Source: JAYVJH01 sp043777595 (GTDB lineage: Bacteria; Bacteroidota; Bacteroidia; Cytophagales; Spirosomataceae). From it: 64,000 nt of DNA. The notes beneath the pieces are model-generated. The model worked only from the letters and a program-made list of their open reading frames with translations, was not told where the DNA came from and ran no database searches. Every line of letters begins with the position of its first letter. The stretch's first letter is position 1. Shown here in pieces: positions 34,525-42,729 of this stretch. The DNA lies in contig JAYWHT010000066.1 of assembly GCA_043777595.1 (NCBI GenBank), positions 48,146 through 112,145 on the forward strand, in the 5' to 3' direction. The position numbers and the translations under genes were made by a program.

Positions 34525-36204
34525 ATGCGTATAGGAATCTTCTTTGGTGGCCCCTCACGTGAGCGTGAAATTTCATATTTGGGCGGCAAAACAGCCTACC
34601 AAAATTTAGACAAACAGCTATTTGTACCTGTGTTGGTATTTGTGGATAGTTTGGGTAATTTTATTTTGGTGGACGAATCTAAATTGTACCACGAGGGTAT
34701 CAGAGATTTTTACCCTGCCCAAACACCACAAACGCTCGGCTTTTCGGTTTATATCGAATCCTTAAAAAACAGACTATCGGCCACTGAAATGGAACTGCTG
34801 ATTCAGTCGGTTGGAACGCCGATTTTGCCTACCGATTTTAGTAAATACTTTGATTTTGCGTTTATTATCTTGCACGGCCCCGACTGCGAAGACGGCGCAA
34901 TTCAAGGACTAATGGAATGGTACAAAATGCCGTATATGGGGCCTGGCTTGCTGGGTTCATCAGTTGGTATTGACAAAATTGCCCAAAACGAACAAATTGC
35001 ACGAGCCAACGGCCAAGTCAAAAAAATGCAGGTTGTGCGGTGGCAAGACTGGAATACCGACCAAAAACAGGCTATTTTTGAGGCTGCCAAAGCGGAGTTA
35101 GGCTTACCGATTGTGGTCAAAGCACCGCATCAGGGTAGCTCGATTGGTGTGGCCATCGTCAAAGATAATAGCTTAGAAGCATTTAGTAAGGCGATGGGGC
35201 AATGTTTTTTTGCCTTAGAAATTGACCTCGCCGATTGGCATAAACTGAACGATGAAGACAAGCATGCTTTTGCTCAAAAAATCGCAAATCTCAACGAAGG
35301 CATCGCCTATCCTGTAACGATTTTGGAAACAAACCAAACCATTAACCACCCAGCCGATTTAGTTTCAGTTTTTAATTCAACCACGCTTCAACACATCACA
35401 ATTTTGTCGGCCAATGCCGAAGACCAAGTACTGTTGGAAGAGTTTATCGAAGGGCAAGAGTTTTCGTGCGGGGTTATTCAAGACAACGACGGAACGGCCA
35501 TAGCTTTGCCCCCAACCGAAATCGCCAAAGCCTCAGAAGAGCAAACGTTTGATTTTGTAACAAAATACAAATCTAACACCGTCCGCAAACATATACCTGT
35601 GCAGACGAACTTGGCTAATAATCAAAATATTCAGCGGAACATTAAATTGGTTTTTGAGCAATTAGGTTTTTGTGTTGTTACCAGAATAGACGGCTTTTTG
35701 ACCCCCGACGACCGAGTACTATTGCACGACCCCAACACACTACCAGGAATGTCGCCAGCATCGCTGATATTCAAACAAATGGCCGAAATAGGGTTAAACG
35801 TCAGTCAGTCAATTACTTATTTTATCAGGCAGTCAATCCGTGAGCGCATCAGAACGGGCAAAGGAACAATACACCTGCGGGCTTTACTGACAGACTTAGA
35901 CAGCCGCATTGCCCAGCGTGTAGCCAAGACATTACCAGAACAGGATTTGGTTTTTGAGGCCAATGATGAGGCTTTTGCGATGGCTCGCCAAACATTTTCT
36001 AAACTCAACTCGGCTGGCGAAGTACGAGCCGTACCAATGCTTAAAATCAGCGAGTCAGAGTCTAAAATAGTGCCGCTCAATCTAATGTTTAAAGACCGAA
36101 TCGAAGATTTATTAGAGGGCCTCGACAAACCCAAGCACCCACTTATAGTGAGTACCATCGCCAATGCCAAGGGTATTATTAAGCGTTTTGGCGGTAGTCT
36201 ATAG
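34525..36204 (+). CDS. D-alanine-D-alanine ligase-like ATP-grasp protein with long C-terminal extension
   Basis: 559 aa, against 300-370 for typical Ddl. The N-terminus RIGIFFGGPSREREIS is the Ddl GGxSxExxVS loop; YMGPGLLGSSVGIDK is the substrate and ATP-grasp entry; VVKAPHQGSSIGV and VLLEEFIEGQEFSCGVI fit the grasp subdomain; HDPNTLPGMSPASLIFKQMA (compare NEINTLPGFT) is the Mg/ATP site, with HDP in place of the usual NEI. An insertion follows the grasp lid (about residues 225-300). Residues of about 435-559 are an additional domain without recognised similarity. It could be a real Ddl or a ligase for another dipeptide. Confidence 0.8.
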   Translation: MRIGIFFGGPSREREISYLGGKTAYQNLDKQLFVPVLVFVDSLGNFILVDESKLYHEGIRDFYPAQTPQTLGFSVYIESLKNRLSATEMELLIQSVGTPILPTDFSKYFDFAFIILHGPDCEDGAIQGLMEWYKMPYMGPGLLGSSVGIDKIAQNEQIARANGQVKKMQVVRWQDWNTDQKQAIFEAAKAELGLPIVVKAPHQGSSIGVAIVKDNSLEAFSKAMGQCFFALEIDLADWHKLNDEDKHAFAQKIANLNEGIAYPVTILETNQTINHPADLVSVFNSTTLQHITILSANAEDQVLLEEFIEGQEFSCGVIQDNDGTAIALPPTEIAKASEEQTFDFVTKYKSNTVRKHIPVQTNLANNQNIQRNIKLVFEQLGFCVVTRIDGFLTPDDRVLLHDPNTLPGMSPASLIFKQMAEIGLNVSQSITYFIRQSIRERIRTGKGTIHLRALLTDLDSRIAQRVAKTLPEQDLVFEANDEAFAMARQTFSKLNSAGEVRAVPMLKISESESKIVPLNLMFKDRIEDLLEGLDKPKHPLIVSTIANAKGIIKRFGGSL

Positions 36205-36237
36205 GCGTTACGATACCGCATACATTAGGCATATCAG

Positions 36238-36268
36238 TTGCTAAAAACAACACGACATACTATATTTG
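36238..36268 (+). promoter_or_regulatory. Bacteroidota-type promoter of the CDP-alcohol transferase gene
   Basis: TTG (36238-36240), 20 nt, TATATTTG (36261-36268), a full consensus match ending 40 nt before the start codon. Confidence 0.7.
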
Positions 36269-36308
36269 TAGCCCGAATATATTATCGGTCAAACACGTAC
36301 ACCAATAA

Positions 36309-37079
36309 ATGTCAAAACTTGCTCCCAAAGACAAATTCTTTGATTTGTCTGACTACGGAAGACCGTTTGCTACTTTTTTTGCTAACCAACTAAAAAACAC
36401 TCGCTTCACCCCCATTCATATTACCTTACTATTTGGGCTTTGTGGGTTTGTGGCTATCTATTGTATTTTAGAAAACCACTACTATTTTGCTGGGTTTTTT
36501 ATTGTTCTCAAAGCCATTATTGATGCCGCCGACGGTGAGTTGGCAAGAGTCAAGAAAACGCCCTCTTATTCTGGCCGTTACTTAGATAGTGTCTTTGATA
36601 TTGTACTCAATTTTTTGTTTTTGATGACCATCTGCTACGTCTCAAAAGCCACTTTTGGTTTTACCGTTTTGGCTTTTGTTTGTATTCAGCTTCAAGGTAC
36701 ATTGTACAACTATTATTATGTAATTTTAAGAACACAGTCGGCTGGTGGCGACAAAACAAGCAAAATCTTTGAGCATCAAGCACCCACGGCATTACCTGGT
36801 GAAAGCCAACAATCAGTCAATATTTTGTTCAAAGCATACACAATCGCTTACAGTCTTTTCGACCGTGTCATTCATTTTTTGGACAAAGAAGCCTACAAGT
36901 CAAAAAAGTTTCCAAATTGGTTTATGACATTACTTTCTATTTATGGGTTGGGTTTTCAGTTATTGATTATGGCCGTCATGCTGCCGCTCAACTTGATAGA
37001 TTACATCGCTCCGTTTTTTGTGGTATATAGTTTTTTTATTTTTGTTTTGATTGGTATCAGAAAAACTGTACTTCAATAA
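36309..37079 (+). CDS. CDP-alcohol phosphatidyltransferase family membrane protein
   Basis: 256 aa with about six hydrophobic helices. The family signature DG-x2-AR-x8-G-x3-D-x3-D is complete: DGELARVKKTPSYSGRYLDS then VFD (residues of about 75-97). It binds CDP-diacylglycerol or a CDP-alcohol and makes a phospholipid or related polar lipid. The acceptor cannot be told from the sequence. It has its own promoter and no operon partner. Confidence 0.9.
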   Translation: MSKLAPKDKFFDLSDYGRPFATFFANQLKNTRFTPIHITLLFGLCGFVAIYCILENHYYFAGFFIVLKAIIDAADGELARVKKTPSYSGRYLDSVFDIVLNFLFLMTICYVSKATFGFTVLAFVCIQLQGTLYNYYYVILRTQSAGGDKTSKIFEHQAPTALPGESQQSVNILFKAYTIAYSLFDRVIHFLDKEAYKSKKFPNWFMTLLSIYGLGFQLLIMAVMLPLNLIDYIAPFFVVYSFFIFVLIGIRKTVLQ

Positions 37080-37249
37080 AAATAGTGGCCTTTGGCTATA
37101 AGCTACCACCAAAATCTACTTTATATTCTATGCTTCTTGTCAGTATTTAGACACTAACTCATTGATATTTAACGCTTAATTGGCACACTGGTAAATTAGC
37201 ACATTTACTCAATTACACTATTATTCATTTTTTACTATTCACTACCTTA

Positions 37250-39148
37250 TCAAAGCCTTTTTTTCAAGTCTTCTCTTTTCAAAATCAACATACGACCCAT
37301 ACGCTGGCCATTGCGGTAGGTATTGACTCTAAGCGTTACAGGACCTTCGGGGATTTCGATGGCTTGGTGGTAAATGGGTGCATAACGGCTCACCACGGCA
37401 TCGTCTATTGTATAATGAACCGCCAAATCGGGTATTTCGGTTTCTATCGTAACCATCATTTTACCGTCTTTCATGGTAGGCTTTACGATAGCATCGTAAC
37501 AACTTGTGGCATAATTGACCCCTGCGGCATCGGCTCGTTTGAACTGTGTTTCGAGGCGAGGGACGAAACCCTCCCAATTTTTACTACTTTTAGCCGACCA
37601 ATAGACCTCAGCTTGTGCATAAGCCCTCGGAAAAGTCATATATTCGGCGTGTGCCAATGTCGGTACGCCCTCTGTCCATAAGTTGGCTTGCCCACCCAAT
37701 ATAAATTTGGCATCAACCCCATCGGGTACTGGTTCAAAGTTATAGGCCGTTTTGAGGCGCAGCGTGCTATACACATGAGGCTCCAAGGTGCGGTCGCTTT
37801 GCATATAGTCTATATAACAAAACTGGGCAGGGGTCATTACCACGTTATGACCTTGTTTGGCGGCTTCGATGCCCCCTTTTAGTCCTCGCCAGCTCATTAC
37901 GGCAGCCTCCGAGCCAAGCCCTCCCTCAACGATTTCGTCCCAACCTATTAGTTTTTTGCCTTTATTTTTCAATATGGCTTCTACTCGTTTCATAAAATAC
38001 CCCTGCAACTGCTCCGGATCGTGCAGATTGTTTTTTTTCATAAATTCTTGACAACCAGCATCTTTCTCCCAGTAGCCTTTGTAACATTCATCGCCGCCAG
38101 CATGAACATACTGACCGGGAAACAGAATTGCAATTTCTGTAAAAACTTTATCCAAAAACTCATATACTTTTTCGTCAGATGGGTTCAGACTATTATCATC
38201 GAGCATTTTAAATGTACCATTGTCATACCATTCCGAAGCCTTACTACCTGGGTTTACTTTTATTTTTTCTTTGGTGCAAGACAATTCAGGATAAGCCGCC
38301 AAAATTGCCGTACTATGCCCTGGAATATCAATCTCTGGCACAATCGTTACGTTGCGGTCTTGGGCAAAGCGTACAATTTCCTTGATGTCGTCGTGCGTAT
38401 AAAAGCCTCCATCGGTGGCGGCTTCGTTGTCTGCTGGCGGTGCCAGATTACCAAAATCGCCTGTACGAGGCACACGCCATGCACCTACCGAGGTCAGTTT
38501 AGGTAACGACTTAATTTCGACTCGCCATCCGTTATCGTCAGTCAAGTGCCAATGAAAAACGTTGTATTTGAGTTTGGCTATTTCGTCAATATATTTTTTG
38601 ACTTCGGTTTTGGTAAAAAAATGTCGGCTCACATCGAGCATCACCCCTCGCCACCCAAAACGTGGGTAGTCTGTGATTTTGACCGATGGCACGTTCCATT
38701 TTTCTGAATCTGACAATAAATTGGTAGCCGATTTGTTTTCTATTGTTGGGTCAAACAACTGCATCAAAGTCTGGATTCCGTTGTGCAGCCCTGCCGTTCG
38801 GTTGGCTACTATCTGCACACCTTTTGGCAATACCTCAAGCACATAGCCCTCATTGCCGAGCGTTGTGTTGGGCTTGGTGTTGAGTTTGAGTTCGATGCCA
38901 TTGTCAGTGCTTTTTCCAGAAGTAGTTTTGAGTACAAATCCCGTCGGCTGCCGTAGTTTTTGAGCCAATAACTCTGCTAACAGACGGCTCTCGACCGAAC
39001 TATACACAATTTTGGTAGCTTTATTGACTTGAAACTGGCCGCTCAGTCGTTGTAGCTGGACAGGCTGCGGTATGAGGTGAATTGGTTTTTTTTGAGCTTG
39101 GACAACTGAAAACATTAGTATCAGATAAGCTATGAGTAGTTTTTGCAT
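37250..39148 (-). CDS. Beta-N-acetylhexosaminidase, GH20
   Basis: 632 aa from ATG 39148, giving a signal peptide that ends VVQAQ. A GH20b N-terminal domain (IHLIPQPVQLQRLSGQF) precedes the TIM barrel: YPRFGWRGVMLDVSRHFF, FHWHLTDDNGWRVEIK, VPEIDIPGHSTAILAAYPEL and the catalytic Asp-Glu pair in HAGGDECYKGYWE. VMSWRGLKGG and GGQANLWTE complete the active site. A C-terminal 80-residue segment resembles a chitobiase C-terminal domain. It removes terminal GlcNAc/GalNAc from chitin oligomers or glycans outside the cytoplasm. Confidence 0.95.
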   Translation of the reverse strand: MQKLLIAYLILMFSVVQAQKKPIHLIPQPVQLQRLSGQFQVNKATKIVYSSVESRLLAELLAQKLRQPTGFVLKTTSGKSTDNGIELKLNTKPNTTLGNEGYVLEVLPKGVQIVANRTAGLHNGIQTLMQLFDPTIENKSATNLLSDSEKWNVPSVKITDYPRFGWRGVMLDVSRHFFTKTEVKKYIDEIAKLKYNVFHWHLTDDNGWRVEIKSLPKLTSVGAWRVPRTGDFGNLAPPADNEAATDGGFYTHDDIKEIVRFAQDRNVTIVPEIDIPGHSTAILAAYPELSCTKEKIKVNPGSKASEWYDNGTFKMLDDNSLNPSDEKVYEFLDKVFTEIAILFPGQYVHAGGDECYKGYWEKDAGCQEFMKKNNLHDPEQLQGYFMKRVEAILKNKGKKLIGWDEIVEGGLGSEAAVMSWRGLKGGIEAAKQGHNVVMTPAQFCYIDYMQSDRTLEPHVYSTLRLKTAYNFEPVPDGVDAKFILGGQANLWTEGVPTLAHAEYMTFPRAYAQAEVYWSAKSSKNWEGFVPRLETQFKRADAAGVNYATSCYDAIVKPTMKDGKMMVTIETEIPDLAVHYTIDDAVVSRYAPIYHQAIEIPEGPVTLRVNTYRNGQRMGRMLILKREDLKKRL

Positions 39149-39233
39149 TTTTGAAATATGGTTTTTAAAAAACAAAATTAACAATTTAGTCGAATTTAAA
39201 AGCCTTACTGCCTATATCTTTTACTAATTTTAG

Positions 39234-39241
39234 TACTTTTG
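39234..39241 (+). promoter_or_regulatory. -7 box upstream of the methyltransferase gene
   Basis: TACTTTTG matches TAnnTTTG and lies 23 nt before the start codon; no TTG at the expected -33 distance. Confidence 0.4.
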
Positions 39242-39264
39242 TGGTTCTATTTTACAATTATCAA

Positions 39265-40137
39265 ATGACGCAACAAGAATTTATCCGTATCCTTGTTTGC
39301 CCTACAACAGGGCAAACACTCACACTTTCGTCAGACCAAACAACCTTAACTTCACCTGATGGGACAACATACCCTATTTTAGAGTCTGGTATCTTTGACA
39401 TGGTACACCCAAGAGAGTTGTTTGAAGACGACGCACGTGAGCAGCACCTCTACGACGATGCTTTTCAACGCTATGACCGTGGTGTCTCATGGGTTTTTGA
39501 AACTCTTAATCACTCAGACGAAGAAGCTACACGCCAATTTATGATTGGACTGATGGAGATTAAAACAGGTCAGACTGTTTTGGAGGTAGGTGCAGGTACA
39601 GGCAAAGATTCGGCCATTATCGTTGAACAAGTTGGTGTGGGAGGAACGGCGGTGTTGTCGGACTTATCTCATAATATGTTGCGATTGGCCAAGCAAAAAT
39701 TAGAATCTTCGCCAGCCAATGTGCATTTTTTCTTAGGTAATGGTTCATATCTTCCTTTCGCAGATGGCACTTTCGATTCTGTTTTTCATTTTGGAGGAAT
39801 AAATACGTTTTCAGAACGCAAAAAAGCATTTCAGGAACTAACACGGGTCGTTAAGGTAGGCGGCAAAGTTGTGATTGGTGATGAAAGCATGGCGCCTTGG
39901 TTGCGTTCTGAACCAAGCTATCAGATTTTGTGGAAAGCCAACCCGCTTTTTCATGCCGAAGTACCACTCCAAGACTTGCCCCCCAATATTGAAAACTTCA
40001 AATTACATTACATTTTTGGTAATGCGTTTTATGTTATGGAATATACCGTTGGTGCAAAAGCCCCCGAAATAGATGTTGATTTGCCAATACCCGGCAAAGA
40101 TTTTATTGACAACTGGCGAATACGGGCATCGAAATAA
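39265..40137 (+). CDS. Class I SAM-dependent methyltransferase with Trm112-like N-terminus
   Basis: 290 aa from ATG 39265. Residues 1-50 resemble a Trm112-type leader (ILVCPTTGQTLTL...YPILESGIFDM), although only one of the usual cysteines remains. The Rossmann core has motif I VLEVGAGTGKDSA, VLSDLSHNMLRLAKQKL (ribose-binding acidic loop) and FDSVFHFGGINTFS. Similar enzymes act on ubiquinone/menaquinone precursors or sugars; the substrate here is unknown. The next gene starts 7 nt downstream, so the methyltransferase, glycosidase-like and glycosyltransferase genes form one operon. Confidence 0.85.
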   Translation: MTQQEFIRILVCPTTGQTLTLSSDQTTLTSPDGTTYPILESGIFDMVHPRELFEDDAREQHLYDDAFQRYDRGVSWVFETLNHSDEEATRQFMIGLMEIKTGQTVLEVGAGTGKDSAIIVEQVGVGGTAVLSDLSHNMLRLAKQKLESSPANVHFFLGNGSYLPFADGTFDSVFHFGGINTFSERKKAFQELTRVVKVGGKVVIGDESMAPWLRSEPSYQILWKANPLFHAEVPLQDLPPNIENFKLHYIFGNAFYVMEYTVGAKAPEIDVDLPIPGKDFIDNWRIRASK

Positions 40138-40144
40138 CAGTAAT

Positions 40145-41077
40145 ATGCCTTGGATAAAAAAAAATCTAATTTACAAGCCCGAAGGTCTCAACGGTTGGGA
40201 CTGTTCGCATAGTTATGTAGTTTGTGCAGACAATAGCTACTCGGATAAAGTCAGGGTTTATTTTTCGGCCAGAGATACCCAAGGCCGCTGTCAAGCTACC
40301 TTTGTAGATCTTAATGCCGATAACCTGAGCGAAGTGCTATATGTTTGCCCTGAACCAATATTAGCGTTAGGGCAGCCTGGTACTTTTGACGATTGTGGCA
40401 TTACTCCTACTTGGTTTTTGAATGTCGGTAGCCAAAAGTGGCTGTATTATGTGGGCTGGAATGTTCGTAATACAGTGCCTTACCACAACGCAATTGGTCT
40501 GGCCATAAGCAACAACGGCACTCACTTTCAGAAAGCATTTGACGGGCCTCTCGTTAGCACGATTGCAACAGAACCGTATTTTAATGGTAGTGCATGTGTG
40601 CTGAACGACAACGGTATTTTTAAAATGTGGTACTTAAATTGTACTTCTTGGATAGAAATAGAGGGTAAGCAAGAGCCTTGCTATCATATCAAATATGCCG
40701 AATCTGACGATGGTGTTAACTGGAAACGAAATGGTACGGTGGCCATCGACTACAAAGACGACATCGAAGGTGGCATTTCTCGACCTACGGTTTTAAAAGA
40801 AGACGGCATTTATAAAATGTGGTATTCGACCAGAGCCAAACGAGACTATCGAGACCAGTTGGCAAGCAGCTATCGAATCGGCTATGCTGAATCATTGGAC
40901 GGCATTAAGTGGACTCGCAAAGACAACGAAGTGGGTATTGACGTAAGTAGTGAGGGCTGGGATTCTGATATGATTGAATACCCAATGGTATTTGTGCATA
41001 GGGGTCAGAAAATTTTATTTTATAACGGAAACGGATTTGGAAAAACAGGATTTGGGTACGCTGTCTGGCAAGACTGA
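40145..41077 (+). CDS. Glycosidase-like five-bladed beta-propeller protein
   Basis: 310 aa from ATG 40145. Repeats such as FKMWYLNCT, YKMWYSTRAK, IKYAESDDGVNWKR and IGYAESLDGIKWTR are blade motifs of the GH43/GH32/GH130-like propeller superfamily. There is no signal peptide, so the protein is cytoplasmic, which is unusual for a glycan hydrolase and fits a role in processing or phosphorolysis of a sugar intermediate. Catalytic residues cannot be assigned with confidence. It overlaps the following glycosyltransferase gene. Confidence 0.75.
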   Translation: MPWIKKNLIYKPEGLNGWDCSHSYVVCADNSYSDKVRVYFSARDTQGRCQATFVDLNADNLSEVLYVCPEPILALGQPGTFDDCGITPTWFLNVGSQKWLYYVGWNVRNTVPYHNAIGLAISNNGTHFQKAFDGPLVSTIATEPYFNGSACVLNDNGIFKMWYLNCTSWIEIEGKQEPCYHIKYAESDDGVNWKRNGTVAIDYKDDIEGGISRPTVLKEDGIYKMWYSTRAKRDYRDQLASSYRIGYAESLDGIKWTRKDNEVGIDVSSEGWDSDMIEYPMVFVHRGQKILFYNGNGFGKTGFGYAVWQD

Positions 41078-42116
41078 GCAACTATTAAAAACTTTTGACG
41101 GGCATCTATACGGCAAACTACAACCTACTGCTACCAAGCCATTAGTCAGCGTTTGCGTTGTTTGTTATAACCATGGCCAATATATTGAAAAATGTTTGGA
41201 GAGTTTGGTTAGCCAGATAACTAACTTTGACTACGAAATCGTGATTGGCGACGATTGCTCGCCCGATGAAACGACAAAAATTATCAGAAGTTATGTTGAT
41301 AAATATCCCGACAGAATCAGAGCATATTTGCACCCTGTCAATTTGAGCCAGTCGAACAAAAACTATACTACGGCCAAACTCAATTTTTTACAAGCACTCA
41401 GTAATTGTTCGGGCAAATACATTGTCAATATCGAAGGTGATGATTTTTTGACCGATACCAATAAACTGCAATTACAAGCCGACTACTTGGAGGCAAACCC
41501 TGACGTATCGGCTTGTTTTCATAATGCCCAAATATTATACGAAGACAACACAGGTCGTACCGACGAATTGCTCAATTTACCCGACCAAAAGCCCGTCATC
41601 ACCTCAACCGACCTCATCGCCGACCGTGAAACCTGGTTTATGGCTACGGCCGCCGTGATGTTTAGAAGTAGCATGGCTTTTCCGTTGCCCGAGTGGTTTA
41701 CACAGTCCAAGAGTGGCGATATTCCACTTTATTTTTTACTTTCACAACGAGGGCCTATTCACTATTTGCCCAATGTGATGTCGGTATATAGGCGGCATTT
41801 GGGGGGTATGAGCTTTACAGACATAAAAGAAAATGCTGTATTTGTTGAAAACCGAATCTTTATGTATTCGAGTATGAACCATGAAACAGGAGGCAAATAT
41901 TCAGACTATCTCAATCCGATTGTTAGCAAATATTACCTCCAGCTCTGCCAAGCAAATCAATATAAACAGGCATTTTTTAAGAAGTTATACTTTACTATGC
42001 GGGCTTACTGGCTCAAAAGTCCTGACTCTTGGAAACAAGCAATGACACATCTCGAAAATTATGTAATGACCCAACGAATGATTGAGTTGTACAGTTTGGT
42101 CAAGCCAAAGAGTTGA
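41052..42116 (+). CDS. Family 2 glycosyltransferase
   Basis: About 354 aa. The true start is uncertain: the frame opens at ATG 40974 inside the previous gene, but the conserved part begins after 41090 and a TTG at 41052 is the nearest start-like codon. GT-A marks are VSVCVVCYNHGQYIEKCLES, EIVIGDDCSPDETTKI and NIEGDDFLTD (the DxD-like metal site). HNAQILYEDN and YRRHLGGMS lie in the acceptor half. It transfers a nucleotide-sugar residue onto a surface glycan or glycoprotein. The overlap with the propeller gene (26 nt or more) suggests translational coupling. Confidence 0.85.
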   Translation: MGTLSGKTEQLLKTFDGHLYGKLQPTATKPLVSVCVVCYNHGQYIEKCLESLVSQITNFDYEIVIGDDCSPDETTKIIRSYVDKYPDRIRAYLHPVNLSQSNKNYTTAKLNFLQALSNCSGKYIVNIEGDDFLTDTNKLQLQADYLEANPDVSACFHNAQILYEDNTGRTDELLNLPDQKPVITSTDLIADRETWFMATAAVMFRSSMAFPLPEWFTQSKSGDIPLYFLLSQRGPIHYLPNVMSVYRRHLGGMSFTDIKENAVFVENRIFMYSSMNHETGGKYSDYLNPIVSKYYLQLCQANQYKQAFFKKLYFTMRAYWLKSPDSWKQAMTHLENYVMTQRMIELYSLVKPKS

Positions 42117-42153
42117 TAAACAATTAAAAGTCAGCGTATTAACTAACTACCAT

Positions 42154-42621
42154 TTAAGTAGTCGAAACACGATTTTCACAGGCTTCTCGTTGGCAGTTGC
42201 CATAAAATATCAGTGAGTGGTTCTGAACGTTAAATTTGAGCGCATCGCCTACCATGTTTTGAATGTTCTGAATCCGTGGGTCGCAAAACTCCATGACGTG
42301 ATGGCAGTCTATACAGATTAGGTGGTCGTGTTGCTTGAAGCCATAACTCTTTTCGTATTGTGCCAAGTTTTTGCCAAATTGATGTCGAGTTACCAAATCA
42401 CATTCTACCAGCACATCGAGGGTATTATAGACAGTCGCTCGGCTTACTCTGTATTTTTTGTTTTTCATTGAAATATATAACTCGTCCACATCAAAATGGT
42501 CTTGGCGGGTATATATTTCTTCTAAGATAGCAAAACGCTCTGGTGTTTTACGCAGCCCTTTTCGCTCCAAAAAAGCCATCAATATTGCCTGAGCTGCCTG
42601 TAAGTTTTGTGATTGAAGCAT
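42154..42621 (-). CDS. Fur-family transcriptional regulator
   Basis: 155 aa. The winged-helix domain is visible as RKTPERFAILEEIY and RVSRATVYNTLDVLVECDLV (recognition helix). The dimerisation domain has HDHLICIDCHHVMEF with the metal-binding HxH region and a CxxC pair (CIDC), and a second pair near the C-terminus (CQREAC). It could be Fur, PerR or Zur; sequence alone does not decide. It lies alone, convergent with the glycosyltransferase. Confidence 0.92.
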   Translation of the reverse strand: MLQSQNLQAAQAILMAFLERKGLRKTPERFAILEEIYTRQDHFDVDELYISMKNKKYRVSRATVYNTLDVLVECDLVTRHQFGKNLAQYEKSYGFKQHDHLICIDCHHVMEFCDPRIQNIQNMVGDALKFNVQNHSLIFYGNCQREACENRVSTT

Positions 42622-42729
42622 TGGTGTTGTTGGTTAGAGTGTCATAGGGTAGTACTACCATCAATCACAAATTTACTAACAAAATGATTGAGGTAAAGAC
42701 TTATTCGACAAATAATTTGATATTGACTC

